DNA from: Pseudomonadota bacterium
GTDB lineage: Bacteria; Pseudomonadota; Gammaproteobacteria; Eutrophobiales; Eutrophobiaceae
NCBI GenBank assembly: GCA_013112535.1
Contig: JABFGI010000002.1
Span: 602,114-666,113, forward strand
Reading direction: 5' to 3'
DNA: 64,000 nucleotides
Shown here: positions 1 to 9,567 of the stretch, piece after piece
Layout: every line of letters starts with the position of its first letter
Numbering within the stretch: position 1 is the stretch's first letter
Made by a program: the position numbers and the translations under genes
The notes under the pieces: generated by a model
Database searches by the model: none
What the model was told of the DNA's origin: nothing
Seen by the model: only the letters and a program-made list of their open reading frames with translations

Positions 1-511
1 CATCTAAAATTAAATTTTCTATGAAAACAGTTTCCGTTGATTCAGCAATTTCTTTGTAAGTTTCAAACGTAGATAGAAATATTCCGGGTTTAGGTACTCC
101 GAGCAAAATAACGGGGATATTTTTTTCTTTCGCCAACTGAATCATTTTCCGAATATTGGACTCCATTTTTTTTGTACTTTGATTGCGTAAAAGATCATTA
201 CCGCCATGACACAGAATTAACAGATCAGGTTCATATTCTTCTAATGCTTCTGACAAACGCTTTAAGCCAATAGAAGATACTTCACCTGACACACCCGCAT
301 TAATTACTTTTTTTCCTGATAGACTTGCTAACACGGAGGGGTAGCTTTCGTTTTCCTTGGCGCCTTTACCATGCGTCAGACTATCACCAAAAGCGAGGAT
401 AACAGCATCATTACCTAGTCTTGGTAATTCAGTTACAGAATCACCGCATGCAACGGACAATAAAAGTAGACAATTTAGTACTAAAAGCGGTAATTTCATA
501 ACAGGCTTCAT
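1..511 (-). CDS. SGNH/GDSL-family esterase (TesA-like), 3' part outside window
   Basis: Partial gene: the reading frame runs off the left edge, so the C-terminal end with the expected catalytic Asp/His is not seen. The protein starts with a hydrophobic leader ending in LLLSVACG, which could be a lipoprotein signal. Block I is AFGDSLTHG (nucleophile Ser in GDS), and CHGGNDLLRN matches the block with the oxyanion-hole Asn. This is the layout of TesA/arylesterase-type SGNH hydrolases, which cleave acyl esters or lysophospholipids in the periplasm. Two ATGs, ending at 511 and 499, are possible and neither has a clear ribosome binding site. Family call is firm; substrate is unknown. Confidence 0.85.
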   Translation of the reverse strand, partial: MKPVMKLPLLVLNCLLLLSVACGDSVTELPRLGNDAVILAFGDSLTHGKGAKENESYPSVLASLSGKKVINAGVSGEVSSIGLKRLSEALEEYEPDLLILCHGGNDLLRNQSTKKMESNIRKMIQLAKEKNIPVILLGVPKPGIFLSTFETYKEIAESTETVFIENLILD

Positions 512-766
512 AAGTTATTTTCTGTAAATCATTTACACTTCGAAGATCCAGACAATCCGAGTAATTATGTTTTTATTTAAACATAAAACTACAAATCAAG
601 CACTTATAAAAATATTCTTAAAATTATTGTCAGAATTAACGTCGGTTTACTTAAGAAAATGAATATTTTTCCGATAATTTAACTATTATATAGGCTCTGT
701 ATCTGCTGAATGGCTCAAGATAAATAACTGAATGTTTTATATAAATAAGACAAGGGGACATTTACT

Positions 767-1288
767 ATGGAAGCAAATCTTTTCAAGGAACTTAACTTAC
801 CATTAGACAGGGATATTTTTCTACGAAATTTGCTCCGCGAATTAAGTGGTACTCTGGAAGAAGTTATCGGTAAGGAAGAAGCCTCCGGTTTTATAAGTAT
901 TGTTGGGCAACATATCGGTGAATGGATAAACGATGAATATAAAAATACACTTAAAACAGACTCTTTAAGTTTTGAACAAATTTGCAATACGTTAGTCGAT
1001 CTTAAACAACGAATTAATGGTGATTTTTATATCATTTCTGCGGATAAGGATAAAATAGTACTTGGTAACCGAAGTTGTCCTTTCGGCGATAAAGTAATAG
1101 ACCGTTCTTCACTTTGTATGATGACGTCAAATGTATTTGGAACGATCACGGCAGAAAATAATGGCTACGCCAAAGTCGCTTTACACGAAACAATCGCAAC
1201 AGGAAAACCGGAATGCCGAATTGTTGTGCATCTGACGAATAACGAAATTTCTGATGAAGATCAGGGAAGAGAATATTTTAAATCATAA
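767..1288 (+). CDS. Small sensor-like protein resembling methanogen output domain 1 (MetOD1)
   Basis: A 173-residue soluble protein preceded by AAGGGG eleven bases before the ATG. The N-terminal third is helical and acidic. The C-terminal half carries CPFG, then LCMMTSNVFG, a GYAKV strand and a Cys in GKPECRIVV, spacing that resembles MetOD1-type output/sensor domains. Three cysteines (CPFG, SLCMM, PEC) could bind metal or haem, but that is inference. It lies 21 bases before a PAS-GGDEF-EAL gene on the same strand, so the two are probably co-transcribed, and this protein may sense a signal for c-di-GMP turnover. The domain assignment is from pattern memory and is moderate. Confidence 0.6.
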   Translation: MEANLFKELNLPLDRDIFLRNLLRELSGTLEEVIGKEEASGFISIVGQHIGEWINDEYKNTLKTDSLSFEQICNTLVDLKQRINGDFYIISADKDKIVLGNRSCPFGDKVIDRSSLCMMTSNVFGTITAENNGYAKVALHETIATGKPECRIVVHLTNNEISDEDQGREYFKS

Positions 1289-1309
1289 TAATTAACTTTT
1301 TCAGGGATT

Positions 1310-3436
1310 ATGCAACCTTCAGATTTTCAAATTTTTGCAGACGCTTTACCGGAAGCACTAATCCTGCTTTCAGGCGATGGAAGCGTACTCTCTACAAATA
1401 AGTGTGCGAAGCGTTTTTTATCAAACCGTTTTAATAGTATTGAACAACTAAAATCGCTAAACGACCTTGTTAATAATGACCCTGAAGAAATAAAAAAATC
1501 ACTTAGAGCCTGGTCACGAAGCCGAACACCTATCCCTGCTGTAATATCCTGGAAATCAGAGAAGGAATTTGTAGATTCAAACTGGCGTTGCCAGGCGTTT
1601 ATGATTGAACCGGCTGTCAAAAATAATCCGGCACAATTAATAATCAGGTGTATCCCAGGCAGGGGGCAACTCAGTGAATTTACTCTCCTTAATGCTGAAC
1701 TGGAAAAAACACAAAATACACTAAAAACATTATTAAATACTCGCGAAGCACTGGAAAAAGAACATGAACTGGCAACCGTCACTTTAAAATGTATCGGTGA
1801 TGCTGTCATTACAACGGATAATATAGGCAATATTGAATCACTTAATCCTGTTGCCGAAGCATTAACAGGTTGGACCAATAAAGAGGCACTCGGCAAACCT
1901 TCCTGTGAAATATTTAATATCATTAGTGAAATCACACGCGAACCTTCGCCGGATCCTATTCAACGTTCATTAAAAGAAAACATTATAATCGAATTAGGTA
2001 ATCATACGATTCTTATTTCAAAGGACGGTACAGAATATGTCATTGAAGATTCTGTCGCGCCTATTAGAAACAAGAATCATGAAATTATTGGTACAGTACT
2101 TGTGTTTCATGACGTTACTGCTAAAAGACTGGCACTCCGACAACTTGAATACCTTGCATTGCATGACACATTAACAGGTCTAAATAATAGACATTACTTT
2201 GAACAGGAACTATTTAAAGCCGTTGATCTGGCCAAACGTGGCACTTTAGTCTTTGCATTACTTTATATTGATCTGGATGAGTTCAAAGCTGTTAACGACA
2301 CTGCCGGACATAGTGTTGGAGATAATTTGTTGACCGAAGTTTCCCAATTATTTTCTTCCCGACTTAGACGCGGAGATACATTAGCGAGATTGGGGGGAGA
2401 TGAATTTGGCGTTCTCTTGCAGAATATAAATAAGGAGCAAATTGAAAAAACAGCTGAATCTTATAAACAGGCGTTAAATGATTTTCAATTTACATGGAAA
2501 GACAAGATGTTTGATATTAATTCCAGTATTGGCGTCACGATTATTGACAATAATATTAATACCGCTGCTGAAGCCTTACGACAAGCAGATGTCGCCTGCT
2601 ATGTTGCAAAACAAAAAGGACGAAACCGTTTACATATATATGCTCCGAAGGATGACAGGAAAGCCATGCAGCTTGGAGAAGTGAGCCTGATTTCTAAATT
2701 AAACAATGCATTAAAAAACGACTCTTTTATTCTTTATTTTCAACCGATAATTGATTCTAAAAACATCAAAACAAATTATTTTGAAGTTCTTCTACGCTTA
2801 AAAGACGATGACAGTATCATTACTCCTAATATATTTATTCCTGTTGCAGAACGTTATGCAATCATGCCAAAAATTGATAAATGGGTTGTTGTACAGGTCA
2901 TTAAACTACTCGAACAAAAACAATATGCTAATTGTAAATTTTCTATTAATCTTTCCGGGGCATCATTTGAAGACGAAGACATCATTACGTTTTTATCAAA
3001 AAAGATAAAAAATAATACAGCGCTTTCTGAGTCTATTAGCTTTGAAGTTACTGAAACAGCGGCAGTTACACATATAGAAGGTACTGCGGATTTTATGCAT
3101 AGTTTACTTCCTTATGGTGTTAAATTTGCACTAGATGATTTTGGAACAGGCTTTAGTTCGTTTGCCTATTTAAAACACTTACCTGTCGATTTAATAAAAA
3201 TTGATGGGGTATTTGTTAAGGATATTGCTCACGATCCAGCTGATCAGGCAATGGTAAGATCGATTAATAATATTGCTCATTCATTAAACAAAAAGACAAT
3301 TGCTGAATACGTAGAAAATGAAGAAATTCTTGATATTCTAAAAGATATAGGCATTGATTATTTTCAGGGTTATCACCTTGGAAAACCTGACACACTGGAT
3401 AAACACCTGGTATTTGAAGAAGTTAAACTAGCTTAA
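1310..3436 (+). CDS. PAS-PAS-GGDEF-EAL cyclic-di-GMP enzyme
   Basis: A 708-residue soluble signalling protein. A PAS-like region covers about residues 1-110, a coiled coil about 118-152, a second PAS about 154-270, GGDEF about 280-440 and EAL about 455-700. The active loop is RLGGDEFGVLL, with an RRGD inhibitory I-site five residues upstream. The EAL signature is EVLLRL rather than EALLR, but the metal and catalytic residues are present: SINLSG, FEVTETA, ALDDFGTGFSS, LIKIDG, AEYVEN and QGYHLGKP. Both cyclase and phosphodiesterase activities are therefore possible. No transmembrane segment is seen, so signals probably come from the PAS domains and perhaps the preceding co-transcribed gene. Confidence 0.9.
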   Translation: MQPSDFQIFADALPEALILLSGDGSVLSTNKCAKRFLSNRFNSIEQLKSLNDLVNNDPEEIKKSLRAWSRSRTPIPAVISWKSEKEFVDSNWRCQAFMIEPAVKNNPAQLIIRCIPGRGQLSEFTLLNAELEKTQNTLKTLLNTREALEKEHELATVTLKCIGDAVITTDNIGNIESLNPVAEALTGWTNKEALGKPSCEIFNIISEITREPSPDPIQRSLKENIIIELGNHTILISKDGTEYVIEDSVAPIRNKNHEIIGTVLVFHDVTAKRLALRQLEYLALHDTLTGLNNRHYFEQELFKAVDLAKRGTLVFALLYIDLDEFKAVNDTAGHSVGDNLLTEVSQLFSSRLRRGDTLARLGGDEFGVLLQNINKEQIEKTAESYKQALNDFQFTWKDKMFDINSSIGVTIIDNNINTAAEALRQADVACYVAKQKGRNRLHIYAPKDDRKAMQLGEVSLISKLNNALKNDSFILYFQPIIDSKNIKTNYFEVLLRLKDDDSIITPNIFIPVAERYAIMPKIDKWVVVQVIKLLEQKQYANCKFSINLSGASFEDEDIITFLSKKIKNNTALSESISFEVTETAAVTHIEGTADFMHSLLPYGVKFALDDFGTGFSSFAYLKHLPVDLIKIDGVFVKDIAHDPADQAMVRSINNIAHSLNKKTIAEYVENEEILDILKDIGIDYFQGYHLGKPDTLDKHLVFEEVKLA

Positions 3437-3480
3437 TCAGTAAAATATTATTATTTTATTAACTACTTTTATTTAAATTT

Positions 3481-4719
3481 TTAAGCTATAGCAAGGCAGT
3501 TACGGCCATTCTGTTTTGCTTTATATAGTGCCTTATCTGCTGCCTTGAGTACGTCGTCTACTATAACGCGCTTTTCAATTGGCGCAGCAACACCGATACT
3601 GATTGTAACTGAAACTGTTTTGCCGGATCTTGCTTTACTCCTGCGACCGCGACGGCGTTTTGCTTCTTCAGTTGCTTTTGAACGATGTTTACTATCACGT
3701 AATTCCATTCGATAAGCTTCTATATCAGTACGCACTGCTTCCAGAAAAGGTTTACTGTATTCAATGTCCTTTCCTGAAAAAACAATACAAAATTCTTCAC
3801 CACCATAACGATAGGCTGTACCACCACCTTTTACTGCATCAATATGTCTGGCAACCATCTTTAAAACATCATCACCTACATCATGACCATGCGTATCATT
3901 AAAGTTTTTAAAATGATCAACATCAGCCATTGCCAGAACATAACGTTTACCTAATCCCTTTAATCGCTCATTTAAAGCACGCCGACCAAGCAATCCGGTT
4001 AAATCATCCCTATAAGCCATGTCATGTGCACCGCGTAATAAACTGACAATCATACTGACACCGGCAAAGCTCAACATCACTACAGATATTCTTTGCAAGC
4101 TAAAATAAGCCAGCGTCACAAAACTAAATACGAGTGCCGATAACAATGCAGCAACGTATTCATCGTTGCTTTTACCTAAAAGGTAAATTCCTGTTACGAA
4201 TACTAAAAGGCAAAATATAGTAACGTTTAGCGACAATAAGTAATTATCAAAAGGACGAACATGAAAGTAGTTATTGATATTTGTAACGATTGATACTTCC
4301 GGCAATATTTTAAAAACAAAGAACATAACAAGCAATAACAGTGGGACAATAGAAATTATTAATAGACCGTAGCGATTTCGCAGTCCTCTTTCGGGTAAAA
4401 AAAAGAAAAGAAACAGCATTAATGGCAGCAACAGACTAATGCTGGTATAGATAAATAGAGCGCGGGGCTCATTTAGTGACGTTTGCAACTCCGTCTGAAT
4501 AAAAAAAAAGGTAATAATTAAAACCAGAGAAACCGCGAACAAACGTGCGCGATTATAATTGATACATAACAACATTGCGATGCCTAGCGTGACATACGGC
4601 GCCCAGTCTAATAATTGCTGATATACCGGACTTAAACTGGCTGCTGGTTCTCGGATATATACTGCTATAAATAATAAAACAGCAACAGGTAACAACCTGC
4701 GCAACAAAACCAGAAACAT
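3481..4719 (-). CDS. Membrane diguanylate cyclase (GGDEF)
   Basis: A 412-residue protein with about seven or eight hydrophobic segments in residues 1-225, then a GGDEF domain from DDLTGLLGRRALNERL to the C-terminus. The catalytic loop is YRYGGEEFCIVF, so cyclase activity is expected: two GTP to c-di-GMP at the inner membrane. The RxxD inhibitory site is absent (KGGG occupies that place), so product inhibition through that site is unlikely. A strongly basic insert of about 28 residues rich in K/R (RRRGRRSKARSGK) sits between the last helix and the final strand, which is unusual and could touch nucleic acid or lipid. It ends near the convergent PAS-GGDEF-EAL gene. Confidence 0.88.
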   Translation of the reverse strand: MFLVLLRRLLPVAVLLFIAVYIREPAASLSPVYQQLLDWAPYVTLGIAMLLCINYNRARLFAVSLVLIITFFFIQTELQTSLNEPRALFIYTSISLLLPLMLFLFFFLPERGLRNRYGLLIISIVPLLLLVMFFVFKILPEVSIVTNINNYFHVRPFDNYLLSLNVTIFCLLVFVTGIYLLGKSNDEYVAALLSALVFSFVTLAYFSLQRISVVMLSFAGVSMIVSLLRGAHDMAYRDDLTGLLGRRALNERLKGLGKRYVLAMADVDHFKNFNDTHGHDVGDDVLKMVARHIDAVKGGGTAYRYGGEEFCIVFSGKDIEYSKPFLEAVRTDIEAYRMELRDSKHRSKATEEAKRRRGRRSKARSGKTVSVTISIGVAAPIEKRVIVDDVLKAADKALYKAKQNGRNCLAIA

Positions 4720-4748
4720 AAATGAACTTTCAGTATGAGTTAATCAAT

Positions 4749-4997
4749 TCACTCTTCTGCTTTCATTTCCATAATGGTTCTATCGTGTTCTTCCAGTTTT
4801 TCTTTATGTTTAGCAATTTGCTTTTCATATATATCAAGCTCCTGCTTCAACGATGTATTTTCTTCTTCAAGTCTTGTGATCTCTGCTTTTGCTTCTTCCA
4901 GCTTCATATCTTCAGCGCTAACTGAGAAAGACAAACCTAGTGTAATAACAGAAGCTAATATGCAGGAAGATATTTTAGTATTAATATTTTTTTTCAT
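4749..4997 (-). CDS. Small periplasmic coiled-coil protein
   Basis: An 82-residue protein starting MKKNINTK, chosen because a typical signal peptide (KISSCILASVITLGLSFSVSA) follows directly; an in-frame upstream ATG would put nine extra residues before it. After cleavage at SVSA-EDM the rest is a continuous charged coiled coil (EEAKAEITRLEEENTSLKQ). It overlaps the 3' end of the HIT gene by 17 bases and is the last gene of the SprT-HIT set. The function is not recognisable; a periplasmic oligomer or spacer is plausible. Confidence 0.7.
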   Translation of the reverse strand: MKKNINTKISSCILASVITLGLSFSVSAEDMKLEEAKAEITRLEEENTSLKQELDIYEKQIAKHKEKLEEHDRTIMEMKAEE

Positions 4998-5409
4998 AAT
5001 CAAAATCCATAAACTCCAGTTCATTTAATTTTAACAAGACATCATTTAAAGCTGTTTCGGTGTAAACCTTTGCTGGCAATTTTCCCCAGATAGGTGCCGG
5101 CCAGGCTGCATCCGAATGATAACGCACAACGTGGTGTAAATGACACTGGGGAACGATATTTCCCAGTGCAGCGATGTTCATTTTATCACCATTAAAGGCT
5201 TTCATTAGAAATTCTGCCAAAAAAGAAGATTCACGCAATAATTGAGTCTGATCTTCATTGGATAATTGGAAAATTTCACTAATTCCTTCCCGATCCGGCA
5301 CCAGTATAAACCAGGGAAAATTTGCATCACGCATCAATAATAGATGCGACAAAGGAAATCGGCCAAGAACGACACAATCGTCAAGTAATTGTGGATGAAG
5401 ATCAGCCAT
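4981..5409 (-). CDS. HIT-family nucleotide hydrolase
   Basis: A histidine-triad protein of 142 residues from the internal start MADLHPQLLDD. That start is preferred because it overlaps the end of the SprT gene by only eight bases, while the longer frame would overlap by 56. FPWFILVPDR and the C-terminal QCHLHHVVRYHSD form the HIT fold, with the triad reduced to QCHLHH; many bacterial HIT relatives have such variants. Family members hydrolyse dinucleoside polyphosphates or AMP-linked phosphoramidates. The AWPAPIWG segment after the triad is typical of the proteobacterial branch. The substrate cannot be told. Confidence 0.82.
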   Translation of the reverse strand: MADLHPQLLDDCVVLGRFPLSHLLLMRDANFPWFILVPDREGISEIFQLSNEDQTQLLRESSFLAEFLMKAFNGDKMNIAALGNIVPQCHLHHVVRYHSDAAWPAPIWGKLPAKVYTETALNDVLLKLNELEFMDFDYEKKY

Positions 5410-5923
5410 TTTTTGAGGCCAATTCCTCATGACAATATCGGCAATGATACCTAACACCTTTTAAAATACGATTATGACGAATGCGTGTTAGCTCATGGGT
5501 ACGGCAGCTACAATAATATTCAAAACGCCGATAAGTTCGACCTGGAAGGCCGCTTAAATCAAAATTACAGGTTACGCTGGCATCAGCATTAAACAGACTC
5601 ATAATACTTTTCCATTCTTCGCCATGCGGTTGTGTCTTACGTATGCCATATAAAACATCAACAATATAATGTGCTACTTCATGTGGAACGGTGGTCGATA
5701 TATTTTCAGAAAAATACCGGGCAAAGATATATGGATTATAACGTATCACCCGCCGGGATTTATTTACTTTATACATGCCCGCAGCCCTACCCTTTAAATC
5801 AAACATAACCGGAACAGGTCCAAACGAATGCCTTAATTCAACACTGGCCTGCTGGAGGCAGTCCTCTGTTGCAGAAATGATCTGTGTTTGCTGGTCTGAT
5901 TCGAGAGGAATGATATTCAACAT
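5402..5923 (-). CDS. sprT: SprT-like zinc metalloprotease-family protein
   Basis: A 173-residue SprT-family protein. The zinc-binding motif is HEVAH in TVPHEVAHYIVDVLYG, followed by the typical PHGEEWKSIM helix containing a third potential ligand. A C-terminal zinc ribbon (CSCRTHEL ... YHCRYCHEEL) is complete with four cysteines. Eukaryotic SPRTN relatives degrade DNA-protein crosslinks; bacterial SprT is poorly characterised. It is the first gene of a three-gene run on the minus strand (sprT, HIT, coiled coil) with overlapping ends, so translation is probably coupled. Confidence 0.9.
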   Translation of the reverse strand: MLNIIPLESDQQTQIISATEDCLQQASVELRHSFGPVPVMFDLKGRAAGMYKVNKSRRVIRYNPYIFARYFSENISTTVPHEVAHYIVDVLYGIRKTQPHGEEWKSIMSLFNADASVTCNFDLSGLPGRTYRRFEYYCSCRTHELTRIRHNRILKGVRYHCRYCHEELASKNG

Positions 5924-6102
5924 TGAACTAACTTTGCCACATCAAGCTTTAAGCGGCAAACTGTTACCGTATAAATCTTTTTCTGCTGCCAAAAATAGCT
6001 AAATATATGACGATCAGCCCAATTTATTAAAATATCAAAACTGGTACATCGATTGCATTTGTAGAGACACATAACTACAACATTGAATCTGGAAAAGTTA
6101 AT

Positions 6103-6801
6103 TTGAGCTCATCAATTCCACAAACTGGTATCGCCGCGCTTATTAATGCAAGTAATAATAAGCCAGCAGCGGCTGAAACCACGACAAGTATTTTTGGTGA
6201 GGACGGTTTTACCTTTGGCGATATCATAGACATCGTTAATCCCCTGCAACACATACCCATTGTCAGTCATATTTATAGAAAAATCACCGGTGATACTATT
6301 GCGCCAGCAATGGAGATAGCTGGTGGTGCGCTATTTGGTGGTCCTATCGGTGCCATTGCATCTCTAGTCACGACGGCATACCAATCTTACTCTAAGGATA
6401 ATTCTAATAGCACCGATCCCGATTCACCTTATGGATATAACGAAGCGACGGCGATTGCAAGCAATACACCTCAGCCATCATCAACACCAATCAATGCTGA
6501 TGATTATTCGCTAACAGCTAAACAAAATTCAAACAAGGCAGAGGATGTTAAAGCATCAATCATGTCCGGTAGTTTTATACTTAATTCAGAAAATATCAGA
6601 AATCATTATTCAACAAATAGTACAGGCAATATTCATGCAAGTATAAACACATTAAAAGACAAACCTGTTTATCAACCTGCAGATGGTATTATTAATCTCG
6701 CTTATAAAAACACCAAAAGTTATACCGACATTGTGACATCGACAAACACCCGTGAAAAAACAATTGATATTGTAATTGGAGCAACATCCGGAGCGGGTTA
6801 G
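6103..6801 (+). CDS. Conserved hypothetical protein with Gly-rich hydrophobic segment
   Basis: A 232-residue protein read from a TTG codon with GGAAAAG just upstream. Residues about 30-85 contain FGDIIDIVNPLQHIPIVS, then TGDTIAPAMEIAGGALFGGP and a further hydrophobic stretch, a block I recall from uncharacterised proteobacterial proteins. The remainder is low-complexity, Ser/Asn/Thr rich and probably disordered. The Gly-rich hydrophobic hairpin resembles a membrane-inserting or double-glycine-like segment, but no known function follows from that. The stop codon overlaps the stop of the convergent P-type ATPase. The start codon is the weakest point. Confidence 0.6.
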   Translation: MSSSIPQTGIAALINASNNKPAAAETTTSIFGEDGFTFGDIIDIVNPLQHIPIVSHIYRKITGDTIAPAMEIAGGALFGGPIGAIASLVTTAYQSYSKDNSNSTDPDSPYGYNEATAIASNTPQPSSTPINADDYSLTAKQNSNKAEDVKASIMSGSFILNSENIRNHYSTNSTGNIHASINTLKDKPVYQPADGIINLAYKNTKSYTDIVTSTNTREKTIDIVIGATSGAG

Positions 6802-9488
6802 GGTTTTACATTTACAAATTTATTCTGAAATAAATTAACAATCAGTTTTTCCACTTCTACAATAAAGAATAAGCCAAATGATACGAGTAGGATATTTAAC
6901 CAGCTTGACATAGCAATTGGCGCTGTTTTGAATAACTGTTGGCATAACGAAGTATAGGTGAAAAGCAGTTGAAAAATTATCACTGCCACAACACCAATCA
7001 AGATCACTTTATTACCAAACAATCCCTTGATACCGAGAACATTCTTTTTTAAATATCTCGTGTTAAAAATATAAAGTATTTCAAAAAAAACGATTGTATT
7101 AACTGCCACTGTCCTCGCTTCATTGGTACTGGCGCCTTGTGTTGTTTCATATATAAATAATCCATAGGTCCCTAATGCCATAACGACTGATACTAAAACA
7201 ATACGCCACAATAAAGCTGGCTCAATAAGTGCAGAATCCGGAATGCGCGGAGGCACCTTCATCGTTCCTTCCTCAACTGGTTCAAAAGCAAGTGTGATAG
7301 CAAGTGCCACGGTTGTTATCATATTGATCCAGAGAATATGTAAAGGCAATACGGGTAATAAACCACCAACAATAATTGCCCAAATAATGATCAAACATTC
7401 TCCACCATTGGTTGGCAAAATGAACATGATTGTTTTTTTTAGGTTATTAAAAACAGTTCTGCCTTCTTCAACTGCATTGGCAATACTGGCAAAGTTATCA
7501 TCAGTAATCACCATATCTGCAGCATCCTTGGAAACTTCGGTACCGGTAATACCCATCGCGATACCAATATCAGCTTGCTTTAATGCTGGCGCATCATTGA
7601 CACCATCGCCAGTCATTGCCACAACTTCTCCCTGGTTTTGCAATGCTCTGACTAAACCCAGTTTGTGTTCGGGGGATACCCTGGCAAAAACATTAACCCT
7701 GTTAGCAACCTGCTGAAATTCGCTTTCACTTAATTGATCCAGTTCAACACCCGTAATAACTTCATCACCCAAATTCATTTTCTTTGCGACTGATTTAGCT
7801 GTCTGGGCATGATCACCGGTAATCATCTTGACATTGATCCCCGCTTCTTTACAGGCAACCAACGCTTCCAGTGCTTCCTGTCTGACCGGATCAAGCATTC
7901 CTGTCAGACCTAAAAAGATAAAACCACCTTGTTCTATATCAGAAAAACTTAATACTTCCTGCTGCTGTGAAACAGGTTTATAGGTAATAGCCAAAACCCG
8001 GGAACCATCAGAGGCTACTTCTCTGGCCCTGTCTATCCATTCCCGTTTTATTAATTCTCCCTGGTTCTCTCCTTCTAAAGAATCACATAATTCAATAATC
8101 CGCTCTGGCGCACCTTTTAAAAAAATATACCCGTTTCCAAAGTGGTCATGATTTAATGTTGCCATGTACTGCTGCTCAGATTCAAAAGGAATGCTGTCAT
8201 CACGTGGATACTTTGTTTTTTCATCTTCATGACCAAGTAACGCTTTCCTTGCTGCCACCAGCAATGCAGCTTCAGTAGGATCACCTTCAATATGCCACTC
8301 ATTATTTTTATGCTTTAGAGAGGCTTCATTACATAACAAACCTGCTCGTAATAAAAAAAGTAATGCGGGATAGTTTTCAATATCGATTTGTTCGTTATTG
8401 CAGGAAATAGTGCCTGTAGGTGCATAACCAATCCCATTAATAGTAAAATCACTTTCAGCATTTATTATACGGGTTACCGTCATTTCATTTCGCGTCAGGG
8501 TACCCGTTTTATCCGTACAGATAATGCGTGTACTACCCAGCGTTTCTACTGCCGGCAACTTTCTAATAATGGCATTCCTGTCCACCATGCGTGTCACACC
8601 AATAGCAAGTGTAATTGTCATAATGGCAGGCAAACCTTCAGGTATTGCTGAAACAGCAATAGCAACAGCAATCATAAAGACATCTATTGACGGCAGTTCC
8701 TGTACTAATGTTCCAAAAGCATAAACTGCAAGACAACCAATAATAATAATTATCGTCAATGTCTTACTAAATGACGCAAGTTGTCGTGTAAGTGGCGTTA
8801 CAACATTTTCAATACTTTGTAACATCCCGGCGATCTTTCCCAATTCAGTGTTATCACCTGTTTCAGTAACAATACCAATACCTTGTCCCGAAGTAACAAA
8901 CGTACCACTAAAAATCATATTGGTCTTATCAGCGATTTCAGCTTGCTCTTCAATCGCCTGGGTATGTTTACTGACAGGCAAAGATTCACCGGTTAATGTA
9001 GCTTCATCAATATGCAGATTTCGGGAATTAAATAGACGAAGATCCGCGGGAATACGATCCCCCGAACTTATCAATACAACATCACCAATTACCAGGTTCT
9101 CGGCAGGAATAGTGAATTGGCGACCTTCACGAATAATGGTAGCCTGTAAGGACAACATCTTTTTTAAAGAAGCTAATGCTGCTTCAGCCTTTGATTCCTG
9201 TAAATAACCTATGACTGCATTAATAATCACGACACCAATAATGACACTGGCATCAATCCATTCATTTAATGCAGCTGTAATTCCAGCAGCAGCAATTAAA
9301 ATATAAATAAGAAAATTATGAAATTGAAGTAAAAAACGCTTAACTGGACTGGTACGTTTTTTTTCGGAAATTCGATTATAACCATTTTCAGACAACCTTC
9401 TTTTCGCTTCATCAACACCAAGCCCTTTTGAAGAAGAAGAAAGCTCTTCGAAAACAGTTTCAATATCTTTGTGATACCAGTCTGACAT
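6798..9488 (-). CDS. P-type cation-transporting ATPase (type II, PMR1/SERCA-like)
   Basis: An 896-residue ion pump. Visible in order: N-terminal cation-ATPase domain, TM1-2, actuator loop TGESLPVS, TM4 with AIPEGLPA, phosphorylation site DKTGTLTRNE, KGAPERI nucleotide-binding site, hinge TGDGVNDAPALKQADIGIAMG, and about six C-terminal TM segments. The second ATG (MSDW) is chosen because GGGAA is correctly spaced before it. In TM5 NGGE keeps a Glu, but TM6 reads INMITTVALA, where SERCA has N-x-x-T-D: the Asp ligand is Val. Ca2+ specificity is therefore uncertain; Na+, K+ or Mn2+ are alternatives. Confidence 0.92.
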   Translation of the reverse strand: MSDWYHKDIETVFEELSSSSKGLGVDEAKRRLSENGYNRISEKKRTSPVKRFLLQFHNFLIYILIAAAGITAALNEWIDASVIIGVVIINAVIGYLQESKAEAALASLKKMLSLQATIIREGRQFTIPAENLVIGDVVLISSGDRIPADLRLFNSRNLHIDEATLTGESLPVSKHTQAIEEQAEIADKTNMIFSGTFVTSGQGIGIVTETGDNTELGKIAGMLQSIENVVTPLTRQLASFSKTLTIIIIIGCLAVYAFGTLVQELPSIDVFMIAVAIAVSAIPEGLPAIMTITLAIGVTRMVDRNAIIRKLPAVETLGSTRIICTDKTGTLTRNEMTVTRIINAESDFTINGIGYAPTGTISCNNEQIDIENYPALLFLLRAGLLCNEASLKHKNNEWHIEGDPTEAALLVAARKALLGHEDEKTKYPRDDSIPFESEQQYMATLNHDHFGNGYIFLKGAPERIIELCDSLEGENQGELIKREWIDRAREVASDGSRVLAITYKPVSQQQEVLSFSDIEQGGFIFLGLTGMLDPVRQEALEALVACKEAGINVKMITGDHAQTAKSVAKKMNLGDEVITGVELDQLSESEFQQVANRVNVFARVSPEHKLGLVRALQNQGEVVAMTGDGVNDAPALKQADIGIAMGITGTEVSKDAADMVITDDNFASIANAVEEGRTVFNNLKKTIMFILPTNGGECLIIIWAIIVGGLLPVLPLHILWINMITTVALAITLAFEPVEEGTMKVPPRIPDSALIEPALLWRIVLVSVVMALGTYGLFIYETTQGASTNEARTVAVNTIVFFEILYIFNTRYLKKNVLGIKGLFGNKVILIGVVAVIIFQLLFTYTSLCQQLFKTAPIAMSSWLNILLVSFGLFFIVEVEKLIVNLFQNKFVNVKP

Positions 9489-9567
9489 GATCATTTCCCA
9501 ATAAATTAATTCATCATTTGTTAGCAGAACATTTTGATATAGACTACATCCAGTAAATTACAATGAT

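Noticed and set aside
1327..1935. 202-residue minus-strand frame inside the PAS-GGDEF-EAL gene
   Set aside because: Antisense shadow; Ser/Leu-rich composition from the complementary codons, no ribosome binding site.
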